A stretch of DNA of 64,000 nucleotides from an uncultured Oscillibacter sp. (GCA_910579435.1 CAJTVF010000005.1:26728-90727), one strand, 5' to 3'; positions 16,455 to 25,864 are shown, counted from the stretch's first letter. Notes: generated by a model not told the origin, from the letters alone. Translations and numbers: made by a program.

Positions 16455-18170
16455 TCAGGGCTCCGGGGGAAAATACCGCTTCACCGCCGCCAGCAGCGTC
16501 AGGGCCATCAGCTTGTCCGTCGCCGCACCGGAGGCGGACATCTGGCGCGCGTTGGCCTGTGTTTCCGGCCAGCGGTCCAGCAGGGGGAGGGTTTCCTCCT
16601 CATACCGGGAGAGAAAAGCCCGGAGGTCCGGTTTTGTCTGATACCATTCGTCTATGGGATTCATATGGCCGGGGTCCGGCTTGGGACGCTGCTTGCGCAG
16701 GCCCATTTTCCAGAGGGCCATGGCCCCTTTGCGCTTCATATTCCGGATCTGCGCTCTTGTCCAATCCCCTTGGCCCGCCCGGGAACGGGTGGCGGGGAGG
16801 GAGCCCGCCTCGGGGTATTTCGCGTCCAGCCAGGCCCAGTAGAGCTTATGCTTCATACGATGCTCCAATGGAATAGACATGCATAGAGCAAAGAACTCAG
16901 GGTCCAGGTATGGCGAGGACGTCAAAGTATAGTGTCTCCGAATCAGGCAGGGGGCCATCATTCCCATAAATCCCCGCGCGTAGTTGGCGAAATCCTCAAA
17001 AGTTCCATGCTCCTCAAGAACTATGGAGGAGGCTTCACAAATAATTGAGCGGGAGTATTTTAAATCATGTTGTCCCTCTGGAAATGTCTCCTTTCCGGTA
17101 TAATAAGAGCCGATGATATTATCACCCTGCAATCCTGTATGCTCCAGGCCAAAGCGCTGGAAATTTAAAGACCGCAGAAGCTGTTCCCCCCCGGTGATGC
17201 CGCAGAACAGCGACAGGCCGTAATTCATCTCCACCAGCCGGTCCACCTCAAAGAGAAAGCTCGCGTCGTCCAGCTGCTTGTGAAGGAACTGGCCCCCCAG
17301 GGCGGCGGCGGCTCCGGACGCGCAGGCCAGCTCCTGGGAGCCGGATTGGCAGTAGTTCATGAAGACGAAGGGGCCGTAGCCCATGTCGCGTGCCACCCAT
17401 GCCGTCATGCGGGAGTCCAGCCCGCCGGAGAGGTCCGACAGATACTCCTTCACGCCGTATTCCCGGTCCTTCTCAAAGCAGCGCCGGACCGCCCGGCGAA
17501 AGCCCTGGTCCACCAGCTCGATGGCGTCGTCGAAGGAGACGTCCCGGGTCTCATAGGAAAAGCGGTGGTAATAGCTTCTCTCAATACCTCCGGAGGCGGA
17601 GAACCGCACCGTCTCCCCCGGCAGCACCCGCTTGATCTCCTGGAACAGCGTCCGCTCGTCCACCATATAGCCGAAGCTCAGCAAATAACGGGCCGCCGTT
17701 TCGTCCAGGCTCCGGGGCAGGCCGTTTTTCCGCATGACCTCCTCAATCATGTTCAGGTCGTTGGAGACCATATAACAGGAGGCGGCGTTATAATAAAAGA
17801 CGAACGAGTCTCCCGTCTGGTTGGCGTAGGTCGTCAGAACGTCCCGCTCTCTGTCGTAGACCGCGCCGCAGAAGGGCCCGGCGAATTTTTTAAAAAAGAC
17901 GCCCTTCGTCTCCTCCCAGCTCTGGCGGAGTACGCCCATGAAGTCCTCCACCCCGTACTCCTCCTTTAGCTCCGCCAGATTTAAGACCACGCCGTCGCAG
18001 AGGGCCATGCCCCGGCTGTCGGCGGCGAAGAGCTGGTCGTTTACGAAACGGCCGTCCCGGCGGAACCAGGCCCGGAGGGGCCCGCAGTCTATTCGCGCGA
18101 AGCGCGGGTCCCCTTCGAAGGGGACCATATCCGGGGCGCAAGCCCCGGATATGATAATCCATTGATTCAT
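16455..18170 (-). CDS. Asparagine-synthetase-like amidotransferase without the N-terminal cysteine
   Basis: This 571-residue protein has a degenerate glutaminase-like N-terminal half (DGVVLNLAELKEEYG near 65, FAGPFCGAVYDRERDVL near 105). It also has an ATP-pyrophosphatase synthetase domain with the PP-loop DLSGGLDSR near residue 240. Class II amidotransferases need Cys at position 2; here the start is MNQW, so glutamine hydrolysis should be lost and free ammonia or another nucleophile is likely. It may amidate a uronic acid or ligate an amino acid. It overlaps the preceding GT fragment by 4 nt (ATGA). Codons 6-26 lie in three abutting DNA palindromes (18094-18153). Confidence 0.8.
   Translation of the reverse strand: MNQWIIISGACAPDMVPFEGDPRFARIDCGPLRAWFRRDGRFVNDQLFAADSRGMALCDGVVLNLAELKEEYGVEDFMGVLRQSWEETKGVFFKKFAGPFCGAVYDRERDVLTTYANQTGDSFVFYYNAASCYMVSNDLNMIEEVMRKNGLPRSLDETAARYLLSFGYMVDERTLFQEIKRVLPGETVRFSASGGIERSYYHRFSYETRDVSFDDAIELVDQGFRRAVRRCFEKDREYGVKEYLSDLSGGLDSRMTAWVARDMGYGPFVFMNYCQSGSQELACASGAAAALGGQFLHKQLDDASFLFEVDRLVEMNYGLSLFCGITGGEQLLRSLNFQRFGLEHTGLQGDNIIGSYYTGKETFPEGQHDLKYSRSIICEASSIVLEEHGTFEDFANYARGFMGMMAPCLIRRHYTLTSSPYLDPEFFALCMSIPLEHRMKHKLYWAWLDAKYPEAGSLPATRSRAGQGDWTRAQIRNMKRKGAMALWKMGLRKQRPKPDPGHMNPIDEWYQTKPDLRAFLSRYEEETLPLLDRWPETQANARQMSASGAATDKLMALTLLAAVKRYFPPEP
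18094..18153. repeat. Three abutting palindromes inside the 5' coding region of the amidotransferase
   Basis: CGCGC-GAA-GCGCG (18094-18106), a 20-bp perfect palindrome centred on TTCGAA (18107-18126) and a 12-bp stem with GCAA loop (18126-18153) follow each other without gap. They encode residues 6-26 with no interruption of the frame. Confidence 0.85.
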
Positions 18171-18794
18171 AAGGCATCTCCTTTAGTTGATAAGAGCCGC
18201 CTGAAAAGTCCGGCAAGGCGGTCCGCGTTCTTCTCCGCGTCAAAGGCATCCTCCCACAGGGCCCGGGCAGCGGCGCTCATGGCGGCCTTTTCCGCAGGGG
18301 GCAGCTCGTAAAAGCGCCGGATGGCGGCGGCAAGCTCCTCGGGCGCGGGGTTCTCCGGCAGCAGGAAGCCGGTCTCCCCGTCCCGGACGATCTCCGGGAT
18401 TCCCCCCACCGCCGTGGCGGCGGCGGGAATACAGGCGGAGAACGCCTCCAGAATGGAAATGGGAAGCCCTTCGGTGGAGGACGCCGTGAGAAACAAATCC
18501 GGCTTAAGCTCCTGATAAAACCCGTCCAGGCTCTCGTTGGGGACGCCGCCCCAGAATTTCCAGCGGACGTTGGGCGGCAGCGTTTTCTCCGCCAGGGCGG
18601 TCAGGGACTCCCGCTCCGGCCCGCCGCCGAAGTGGCTCCAGTCCACCCGGATGGACCCGGGCAGAAGCGCCAGGGCGGCGATGATCAGGTCCACCCGCTT
18701 CAAGGGGATGAGGTTGGAGCAGCTCACCAGGGTCAGCGTCCCGCCGGAGGGCGCGCGGAGAGAACGCGCGGAATTTATGTCTGCGGGGGGGGGG
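18167..18794 (-). pseudogene. Second C-terminal GT4 domain, out of frame behind a poly-C tract
   Basis: About 205 codons are a near-duplicate of the C-terminal nucleotide-sugar-binding half of the GT4 gene just upstream (shared LTLVSCSNLIPLKRVDLI, KTLPPNVRWKFWG, ELKPDLFLTA). It has no start codon with a ribosome-binding site. Adding one C to (or removing two from) the 10-C tract at 18785-18794 would fuse it in frame to that GT4 protein. Its stop overlaps the next gene's start (ATGA), so translation here would couple to the amidotransferase. It is either the extra domain of a switchable fusion or the relic of a deleted neighbour. Confidence 0.7.
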
Positions 18795-20115
18795 CGTTCT
18801 TGCCAATTGAGTCCACGGTGTGCGCACAATCCGGGGCGTTCCCGCTGGCCGCGGGGTGATCCCGGCAGACGGCTTCCAGCAGATCCGTCATTTGCGCTCC
18901 GTTCTTCTCCGCGTCAAAAGCCTCCTCCCACAGGGCCCGGGCGGCGGCGCTCATGGCGGCCTTTTCCGCGAAAGGCAGCTCGTAAAAGCGCCGGATGGCG
19001 GCGGCAAGTTCCTCGGGCGCGGGGTCCTTCGGGACCAGGAAGCCGGTCCCCCCCTCCCGGACAATTTCCGGGAGGCTGTCCGTGTTGGTGGCAACCGCCG
19101 GGATTCCGCAGGAAAACGCCTCTTGGATGGAGACGGGAACGCCGCCCTCCGTGGAGGTTGCCGTGAGAAACAAATCCGGTTTAAGCTCCTGATAAAGCCC
19201 ATCCAGCTTCCGGTTGGGGACGCTGCCCCAGAACTTCCACCGGACATTGGGCGGCAGCGTTTTCACCGCCAGGGCGGCCAAGGCCTCCCGCTCGGTCCCG
19301 TCGCCGAAGTGGTGCCAGTCCACCCGGATGGACCCGGGCAGAAGCGCCAGGGCGGCGATGATCAGGTCCACCCGCTTCAGGGGGATGAGGTTGGAGCAGC
19401 TCACCAGGGTCAGCGCCCCGCCGGAGGGCCGGACGGGCGTCATTTCCCGGCTTCCCAGATAGCATACCGCGCATTTTGGCTCCCACTGCCGCCCCCAGGT
19501 TTCCAGGGTGTACCGCTTCCCCGCCTCCGCGGCGAAAATCAGCCGGTCGCACCCCTGGAAAATCTCCCGTCGGAAGGGCTGCCAGCCGTCGGAGCGGCGC
19601 TCCTGGTAGAGGTCGTAGCCATGGAAGCGGGTCGCGGCCTTCAGGCCGGGACAGCGCTTTTTGACCCGAACTGCCGCCAGGGTGGCCGGAGTGCACCAAT
19701 ACGTGTAAACGAGAGCGGTCCCGTCGGCCCGCGTGATTTTTTCCAGCCGCTTTTCCAGCTGCCGGGCCGAGACGCTGGCGCCCAGGATGGACTTGACCCT
19801 GGCGACGGCCTGCCCGGAGGGACAGCGGCGCAGGGCGCGGCGCAGCTCGGAGAAGACGGAGGGCCGGAAGGGCTGGGTCAGGAGCTGGAAAAAGGACGGG
19901 AGGTCCGTCAGGCGGCGGGGGCGGAAAACGGGGCTGTATTCATAGCGCTCAGCTTCCACGCCCTCCGGAATGGGATACAGCAGGGGCTCCTGGCTGTGAG
20001 CCAGGATATGCACATGAAATTCCCGGGCCAGGCGGGGGAACTCCGCGCTTAGAAAGCCCCGCTCGCTCTCCCCGAAGGGAAAGCCGTTGGTAATCATGAG
20101 AAGGCTTTTTTTCAT
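18775..20115 (-). CDS. GT4 glycosyltransferase with poly-C tract at its 3' end
   Basis: This 446-residue GT-B enzyme resembles colanic-acid WcaL-type transferases. It has the N-terminal domain MKKSLLMITNGFPFGESE, a central TRFHGYDLYQERRSDG (about residues 165-180), and the donor-binding E-x7-E region STEGGVPVSIQEAFSCGIPA near 335. ATG 20115 has AAGGAG at 5 nt. The last about 40 residues after the GT domain end in NAPPPQT, encoded by ten C residues. In another length of that tract the frame runs on into a second GT4 domain. It follows the Wzy-GT gene by 24 nt and precedes the amidotransferase gene. Confidence 0.85.
   Translation of the reverse strand: MKKSLLMITNGFPFGESERGFLSAEFPRLAREFHVHILAHSQEPLLYPIPEGVEAERYEYSPVFRPRRLTDLPSFFQLLTQPFRPSVFSELRRALRRCPSGQAVARVKSILGASVSARQLEKRLEKITRADGTALVYTYWCTPATLAAVRVKKRCPGLKAATRFHGYDLYQERRSDGWQPFRREIFQGCDRLIFAAEAGKRYTLETWGRQWEPKCAVCYLGSREMTPVRPSGGALTLVSCSNLIPLKRVDLIIAALALLPGSIRVDWHHFGDGTEREALAALAVKTLPPNVRWKFWGSVPNRKLDGLYQELKPDLFLTATSTEGGVPVSIQEAFSCGIPAVATNTDSLPEIVREGGTGFLVPKDPAPEELAAAIRRFYELPFAEKAAMSAAARALWEEAFDAEKNGAQMTDLLEAVCRDHPAASGNAPDCAHTVDSIGKNAPPPQT
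18785..18794 (-). repeat. Poly-C(10) tract at the GT4 3' end
   Basis: Ten C on the coding (minus) strand. With 10 the GT4 frame ends six codons into the tract region (PPPQT, TAA 18777). With 11 or 8 it continues through ADINSARS into the second GT4 domain. Confidence 0.85.
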
Positions 20116-20139
20116 GAGGACTCCTTCTTCGCGGCCCGC

Positions 20140-22707
20140 TCAGCCGCCTTTGCCCAGCAGATCGGCGGCGATCTGGTCCACCCGGTGGACCCAGAGATGT
20201 TTTTCCGTGAGGCTTTTCAAGGCACTTTGCCGGAAACGGCGCAGGGCCTCCGCGTCGTCCAGCAGCGCCTTGGCGGCGGCGGCGAAGGCCTGGACGTCAT
20301 AAGGGGCCGTTCTGCCGAACGCATTTTCCTCTATAAGGGACTTCATGGCGGCGGTGTCCGTGGAGAGGACGGGCAGGCCGTAGCTGATATACTGGAAGAG
20401 CTTGGTGCCCACCGCCATCTGCGTGTATTCGTTGGGCTGCAGTGTGAGCAGTCCCAGGCTGGCCCGGGCGTAGAAGGCTTCCAGCTCTTTGCCAGAGGCG
20501 TGATGAATTTCCAGCCAGGCGGGAATTGAATAATTGGGAAAGGCTTTTTCAAATTCTCCCTCCCGGCAGACCAGAATCAGCGGATAGCGCACGCCGTCCT
20601 TGTTTAGGATGGAAAACGCCTCCATGAGCATGGGAGACCCGTAGATTGCGCTGACCGCGCCGACATAGATGGCAGTCGCTGGCCCGTCTGGCGGGAAAGT
20701 GCTGTCCGGGGAGACCGTCGTGAGCTGTCCCGCCGGCGGCAGCGCTTTCATGTGGCGATATGGAAAATACCGGGCGGTGGACTTGTCGGGAAAATACACG
20801 ATGTCCACGTTTTGCAGGACCCGGTCCGTCCACCATTGCAGGATGTCCAAGTAGGCTTCCTTCAGGCTGTTCACCAGGCCCTGGCGCCGGGGAAACAGTT
20901 TGGGGAACCAGCGGTAAAAGTCCCGGTAGAAATAAGCGGTGGGGATTCCCTCCCGGCGCAGCAGGCGGATCAGGGCATAGTCGCAGTGGTACATAATGGG
21001 ATACGTGGAGGACTCGATATAACAGAAGGCGGGGCGGTTCTCCCGCATCCATGCGACGGCCTTGCGGACCTCTGCCTTACGCTGCTTCCCCTCCCCCCTG
21101 CCGCAGTAACCGCTCAACAGATGGACCTCCCAGCCCCGCTCCAGAAAGGCGCGGTACATGGCGGTAGGACGGACGCCGGAGCCGGATGTGACCTGGCCAA
21201 TATTTCCATGGACGATATAGAGAAGGCGCTTCGGTCCCGGCTTTTCCGGTGCGCCGGGGAGGGGGCGGGAAACCAGCGGGGTTAGGGACAGGAAATATAA
21301 AAGGCATAAAAGCGACAGTACCGGCGAGAGCAGCGTCTCCATGACGGAATTCGCTCCGTAGGCGATTGCCACCGCAAAGGGAAACAGAGAGTATTTTTTG
21401 GATGGGCGCTCCACCGCGAGGCGGATGGAGGCAAGACCCGCCAGGATGTTGAGAGCAGGGAAGAAAAGACCGGCCAGCGCACCAAATTGATACGCGAATT
21501 CGATGATAGTGAAATGGGAGTTTCGTGTTTCGACCTCGCCGGTCGCTTTGTAAAGGACCGTATCCGCAGAATTCCCCAGCAGCCCCACCTTCTCAAGGTG
21601 GATGCGCCAAAGCTCCGCTCGTCCGGCGGTATACGCGTTAAGCGTTTTTTCCGCTGCGTCGAACCGCTGGCCGTTATAGTCCTCCATTGCGTCAAGGACA
21701 ACGGAGGGCGGTTCCACAGGGACGGGTTCCACGGGAGCAGGTTCCACAGGGACGGGTTCCACGGGAGCAGGTTCCACAGGGACGGGTTCCACAGGGACGG
21801 GTTCCACGGGAGCAGGTTCCTCAGGGGCGGGCTCCGGCGGGGGTGCGGTCATGGCCGTTTGGATCGAAGTTTTCAGCTGATAGCCTCCGTGGTAGATATA
21901 AATGGCGGAGGGGAGCAGAAAAACGACGGCGGCTATGGCGGGCAGGAGACGGCAAAGCAGAACGCGCCGCCAATCCTTCCGGCGGAGCCAGAGCTGGAGC
22001 AGGCCGGATAGAACGAAGCAAAGAGCGGCGGCCAGTATGCCGGTCCGGCAGTTTGTGTAGTAGATTGTGGCGGCGGTGAAGCCCAGGAGCAGGTCCGCTG
22101 CAAATACGCGGGGGGAATATTTCTCTGCGGACATGATGTAGGCATACACGCAGACAAAGACGCCCACCAGGTAAATGGAGGTTCCGTTCCGATTCAGGAA
22201 AAAGCTTCCATAATTGACCGAGTTGATGGGAAAAAAGAAGATGCTTGCCACGGAGAAGATTAGGAAAGAGAGCAGCACGCCCCGGATGACCGGGGAGACC
22301 AGGCAGTCAAGGCCGCGGACGCCCCAAACCAGGTACAGCACAGGGAACACCCCCAGCCAGAGGATGGCCTCCGCCAGTGCGTCCGAGCGGACAAGGATGC
22401 CGGAGAGGACCATAAAAACGGAGACGCCCAGCCAGCAGACCGTCAGTGCGGGAGAGAAGCGCACGGGTTTGAGCTCCGGGGTCAGGCCGGCCAGAATGAT
22501 GACGCCGAGAAGGAGATAGGCAATGACATATTGATACAGGTACCTTCCGGAATAGAGGCCGCTGTTGCGAATGAACTGCATGAGGATGATGCCCAGGACG
22601 CTGAGGGAGATCGCAGTATCCAAAACGCGCCGGGGAACTCTCTCCACAATGCGCGAAAGGGGGCTCAAAATCCATTGAATCAGCTTTTCCTGTAAAATGA
22701 TCAGCAT
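20140..22707 (-). CDS. wzy: Wzy-like polymerase fused to a GT4-type glycosyltransferase
   Basis: One uninterrupted frame of 855 residues. Residues 1-480 are an O-antigen polymerase/ligase-like membrane part with about 11-12 helices (WzyC-type TNCRTGILAAALCF near 200). Residues about 490-855 are a soluble GT-B transferase (KRLLYIVHGNIGQVTSGSG near 490, a donor-site ASLGLLTLQPNEYTQMAVG near 755). The large outer loop carries eight proline-rich pentapeptides (about 293-333) encoded by a 15-bp minisatellite. Fusion of polymerase and glycosyltransferase is unusual and would couple unit assembly with polymerisation, though on opposite membrane faces. Start ATG 22707 has AAGGAG 13 nt upstream. Confidence 0.75.
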   Translation of the reverse strand: MLIILQEKLIQWILSPLSRIVERVPRRVLDTAISLSVLGIILMQFIRNSGLYSGRYLYQYVIAYLLLGVIILAGLTPELKPVRFSPALTVCWLGVSVFMVLSGILVRSDALAEAILWLGVFPVLYLVWGVRGLDCLVSPVIRGVLLSFLIFSVASIFFFPINSVNYGSFFLNRNGTSIYLVGVFVCVYAYIMSAEKYSPRVFAADLLLGFTAATIYYTNCRTGILAAALCFVLSGLLQLWLRRKDWRRVLLCRLLPAIAAVVFLLPSAIYIYHGGYQLKTSIQTAMTAPPPEPAPEEPAPVEPVPVEPVPVEPAPVEPVPVEPAPVEPVPVEPPSVVLDAMEDYNGQRFDAAEKTLNAYTAGRAELWRIHLEKVGLLGNSADTVLYKATGEVETRNSHFTIIEFAYQFGALAGLFFPALNILAGLASIRLAVERPSKKYSLFPFAVAIAYGANSVMETLLSPVLSLLCLLYFLSLTPLVSRPLPGAPEKPGPKRLLYIVHGNIGQVTSGSGVRPTAMYRAFLERGWEVHLLSGYCGRGEGKQRKAEVRKAVAWMRENRPAFCYIESSTYPIMYHCDYALIRLLRREGIPTAYFYRDFYRWFPKLFPRRQGLVNSLKEAYLDILQWWTDRVLQNVDIVYFPDKSTARYFPYRHMKALPPAGQLTTVSPDSTFPPDGPATAIYVGAVSAIYGSPMLMEAFSILNKDGVRYPLILVCREGEFEKAFPNYSIPAWLEIHHASGKELEAFYARASLGLLTLQPNEYTQMAVGTKLFQYISYGLPVLSTDTAAMKSLIEENAFGRTAPYDVQAFAAAAKALLDDAEALRRFRQSALKSLTEKHLWVHRVDQIAADLLGKGG
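21710..21829. repeat. 15-bp minisatellite, 8 units, in the Wzy-GT gene
   Basis: Eight 15-bp units of two types (GGTTCCACAGGGACG and GGTTCCACGGGAGCA) alternate in an approximate 30-bp higher-order pattern. The last unit is decayed. They encode PVEPV/PVEPA repeats. Unit number change keeps the frame, so loop length can vary. Confidence 0.92.
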
Positions 22708-22743
22708 ATTATGAGATCATCTCCTTGCATAGATTGTTCCATA

Positions 22744-22766
22744 ATTTCAAGTCTTGCTTGAAATAG
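22744..22766 (-). other. Hairpin between asnB and wzy
   Basis: ATTTCAAG-TCTTG-CTTGAAAT lies in the 66-nt gap between the amidotransferase stop and the Wzy-GT start. No T-run follows, so an mRNA-processing or stability role is as likely as termination. Confidence 0.4.
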
Positions 22767-22773
22767 AGCGGAT

Positions 22774-24702
22774 TCAGCTTACGCCAAATTGACGGGCAAA
22801 TTGTTCATACTGGATAAAGTCAAATAGCGAAGGTGCATATGGACGTGTGGAGACAAGGCTGGACAGTTTATCCATACGGAAATAGGGAGCGGTTACAGCG
22901 CTGTTCACCAGATCTGCCAGGTATGACTGGGAGAACTGCTTCATCCAGAGGTCCACCGGGGCGTTAAAGCCCATTTTGTTTGTCCGCCACGTCACCGCTT
23001 CGGGCATGCGGGAATGAAAGAGCTCTCGCATGATGTTTTTAGTATATCCGTTTCGAATCTTCATGGCGGGGGGGATTTTGCATGCCAGTTCCACAAAGCG
23101 GTAATCCATAAAAGGAATCCGGCTTTCGAGCGAAGAGGACATATACAGCCGGTCGTCAAAACGGACGATATGGGGCAACTGTGTGGCGGTGAGTTCCGTC
23201 TTTTGCAGTTCCGACAGGGAGCGGGGATAAAGAAGCGTGTGAAGCTCTTCACGATTGCGGCATTCCAGCAGTTCCCTCCTAACAAAGGAATCGGCCCGGC
23301 GTAGCTGGCGGCCGTCTCGAACGGCGGGAAAGCAGAAGTAGCAGAACATACCAAAGAGTCCCGCCAGGGAGACAGCGGAATGCCGCGCGGCAAGACCGTA
23401 TTCTCGAAGGACAGGGCCAAAACGCCATTTTTTCAGCAAATCGAAGAAATAATAAGCGTAATAACGCTCGTAGCCCAGCATTGTCTCGTCGCCGCACTGC
23501 CCATTCAGCACGACTTTGAATCCCCGCTGGCGAATGATATCCAGCAGGAATTTCGGCCCCAAGAGCGCCAGTCCTCCTCCTCCCTCCATGGCCCAGACCA
23601 AGTTTTCAAACCGGGTCTCGATCCCATCAGAGGGATCGGGAAAGACCTGATGGCCTTGACAGCCGCAAGCCTTGTTGACCATATCTGCGAAGGCCCACTC
23701 GTCACAGTCCCCCCGTCCCGGATAGCTGGTTGTGAAGGTATTGAGAGTGGAAGGGTCTGAAAGCTGTCCGCAAAGCTCCGTGACCATGCAGGAAGAGTCC
23801 AGCCCGCCGGAAAGTAGCGCGGCCAGAGGCGCGTCGCTCCGCAGCCGCCAACGGCAGCTCCTCGCGAATTCCTCAGCAATCTGAGAAGACCACTCTTCGA
23901 GGGACAGCCCCTCTTCGTAGCGGACCTCCAGCCGCCAGTATGGGGAGACATGCATATGGTCGATACGGCGGAAATCATTGGATAGCTGAATAGTCAACTT
24001 ATGGCCGGGTGGAAGGGTGCGCATCCCCTCGATCAGCGTTTGTTCATTATAGTCGTAGATCCTGTACATCAGATTTGCCGCCAAGTAAGACCGATCGAAT
24101 CGGCGTGGAATGCGGTCATCCTGACAGAGCTGTTTCAGCTCGGAACCAAACAACAATCGGTTGCCCTGCCGCCAATAGTGGAAGGGTTTTGCACCTAAGC
24201 GGTCCCTGGCACAAAAGAGTTTTCGCTCCTGCTCGTCCCAAAGGGCGAAACCCCACATGCCGTTGAAATGGCTGAGGCAGTCCTCACCCCACTCACTGTA
24301 TGCGTGCAGAAGGACCTCCGTATCGCAGCTGGTGTGAAAGGAATGGCCCAGCACGGAAAGCTCCTCGCGCAGTTCCAAGTAATTGTAGATCTCGCCGTTG
24401 TAAATTATGGAGAGCCCTCGCTCTGGCAGGGACATGGGTTGGTGCCCGCTGACGGTCAGATCAAAAATACTCAGGCGGCGAAACCCGAAGCCCAAAAATG
24501 CCCCATATCCGTCCGCTTGCGCCAGGGGGGGCAATGCGGTTTCCGGCATCGATTCCGGCCCGCTGTAAAAGGAGGCGCCAGAAGGTCCGATCAGCGCATA
24601 TCCCTCATCATCCGGCCCGCGATGGCGGATGACATCTGTCATTTGTCGCAAGATGCCCACATCAACGCCGTTGGTATCCAAATACCCGCTGATTCCGCAC
24701 AT
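22774..24702 (-). CDS. asnB: Glutamine-dependent asparagine synthetase-type amidotransferase
   Basis: This 642-residue protein has the complete class II layout. It has the catalytic Cys in MCGISGYL at the start, RHRGPDDEG and YNGEIYNYLELREEL in the glutaminase domain, and LSGGLDSSCMV (about residue 255) in the synthetase domain. ATG 24702 was chosen because Cys must follow Met directly and GGGAGG lies 7 nt upstream; a longer frame to 24771 would destroy this. In a glycan locus with uronic-acid biosynthesis the likely job is amidation of a uronate carboxyl, as proposed for WbpS-type enzymes, rather than free asparagine synthesis. It lies between GT4 and Wzy-GT genes. Confidence 0.88.
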   Translation of the reverse strand: MCGISGYLDTNGVDVGILRQMTDVIRHRGPDDEGYALIGPSGASFYSGPESMPETALPPLAQADGYGAFLGFGFRRLSIFDLTVSGHQPMSLPERGLSIIYNGEIYNYLELREELSVLGHSFHTSCDTEVLLHAYSEWGEDCLSHFNGMWGFALWDEQERKLFCARDRLGAKPFHYWRQGNRLLFGSELKQLCQDDRIPRRFDRSYLAANLMYRIYDYNEQTLIEGMRTLPPGHKLTIQLSNDFRRIDHMHVSPYWRLEVRYEEGLSLEEWSSQIAEEFARSCRWRLRSDAPLAALLSGGLDSSCMVTELCGQLSDPSTLNTFTTSYPGRGDCDEWAFADMVNKACGCQGHQVFPDPSDGIETRFENLVWAMEGGGGLALLGPKFLLDIIRQRGFKVVLNGQCGDETMLGYERYYAYYFFDLLKKWRFGPVLREYGLAARHSAVSLAGLFGMFCYFCFPAVRDGRQLRRADSFVRRELLECRNREELHTLLYPRSLSELQKTELTATQLPHIVRFDDRLYMSSSLESRIPFMDYRFVELACKIPPAMKIRNGYTKNIMRELFHSRMPEAVTWRTNKMGFNAPVDLWMKQFSQSYLADLVNSAVTAPYFRMDKLSSLVSTRPYAPSLFDFIQYEQFARQFGVS

Positions 24703-24724
24703 AGCAAAACCTCCCGTGATACTT

Positions 24725-25864
24725 CTAATATCCTGAAAACTCTTGAAAAAGAGCGGTGTACTGTTTGGCATTCTTTTCCCAGGTCAGGTTCAAAGCATCC
24801 CTCCTGCCCCGCTCCGCGATGGCGGAAGCTTTGTCAGGATGCCCCAGACACCACTCAATGGTCTGAACGATGGCGTCAGGGTCATCCGGTGGCACCAGGA
24901 AACCGTTTTCCCCAGATATGATCAGGTCGGCGATGCCCTCGCCCTCTGTGCCAATGGTGACACAGCCGCTGGCCATGGCTTCCAGGTAGACGATACCAAA
25001 ACCCTCCTGAACGCTGGGCATAACAAAAAATCTGGAGGCGGACATTATTTGCAGCGTTTGGCTGTTTGGGAGGAAGCCGTGAAAACGAACTGCGTCCGTC
25101 ACATCCAGCTCGTTGCACAGGGCCTGGAAACGGGACAGCTCACTTCCGGAGCCGACAATGTCCAGGGTAACACCGGGATGCCGCTTCCGCAAAGATGCCA
25201 AGGCGCGGATAGTTACATCCGCTTTTTTTCGGGCCACCAAATAGCCTGCTTGGACGATAGAGAGCGGCAGTTTGTCCTTCTGGAAGTGTGCGCTCTCGAC
25301 ATGAAAGCCATTCAGAATGATGGGTGTTTTTATATTGACATGTGTTTCTAACAGCTGTTTTTGCAACATGGAACTGACCGAAACTACTGCGTCGGCTTTA
25401 TTCGCCAAGGTTTTGAGAAGCACCGGGTTCCGGCCCCACGCTTCACATACGGTTTCGCCATGCGTGGTGACGACCAGCGGCACGTGCAGCCTCCCCTTCA
25501 GCCAGGCTCCGATCTCACTGTCGAAGCCCAGCGTGTGGGCGTGGATGACGTCGGGAGCGAAACCGTCCAAGAGGGCGTTCAGATGACTCCGGACAGCCCG
25601 AAGGGCGCTGGCGGTATTAAAGCGTTTTTCCCCATATTTGGACAAAGAGAGATACCGTAGCAGAAAAAGCTCTACGCCGTCAATTTCCCGCTTTTGCAGC
25701 GGAGAGGACATCCGTTTTCCGCCCCAGTTCTCTTTTCCTATGGCGATGGGGACGACCACCCGCACCCGGTGTCCCAGCGCCGCATATGCCTTTGCTTGGG
25801 CGTGGACGAAGGAGGAGGAGAGATCTCGATACATTCCGTAATGGCAGACGACCAGGATATTCAT
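24725..25864 (-). CDS. GT4 glycosyltransferase
   Basis: This 379-residue retaining GT-B enzyme has an acceptor-side start MNILVVCHYGMYRDLSSSFV, IHAHTLGFDSEIG near residue 107, VVTTHGETV, and a donor-binding region MPSVQEGFGIVYLEAMASG (about residues 285-303) with both conserved glutamates. ATG 25864 overlaps the stop of the WbpB-like gene by 4 nt. The protein would add one sugar to the lipid-linked repeat unit on the inner membrane face. The sugar specificity cannot be read from the sequence. It is the last transferase before the amidotransferase gene. Confidence 0.87.
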   Translation of the reverse strand: MNILVVCHYGMYRDLSSSFVHAQAKAYAALGHRVRVVVPIAIGKENWGGKRMSSPLQKREIDGVELFLLRYLSLSKYGEKRFNTASALRAVRSHLNALLDGFAPDVIHAHTLGFDSEIGAWLKGRLHVPLVVTTHGETVCEAWGRNPVLLKTLANKADAVVSVSSMLQKQLLETHVNIKTPIILNGFHVESAHFQKDKLPLSIVQAGYLVARKKADVTIRALASLRKRHPGVTLDIVGSGSELSRFQALCNELDVTDAVRFHGFLPNSQTLQIMSASRFFVMPSVQEGFGIVYLEAMASGCVTIGTEGEGIADLIISGENGFLVPPDDPDAIVQTIEWCLGHPDKASAIAERGRRDALNLTWEKNAKQYTALFQEFSGY

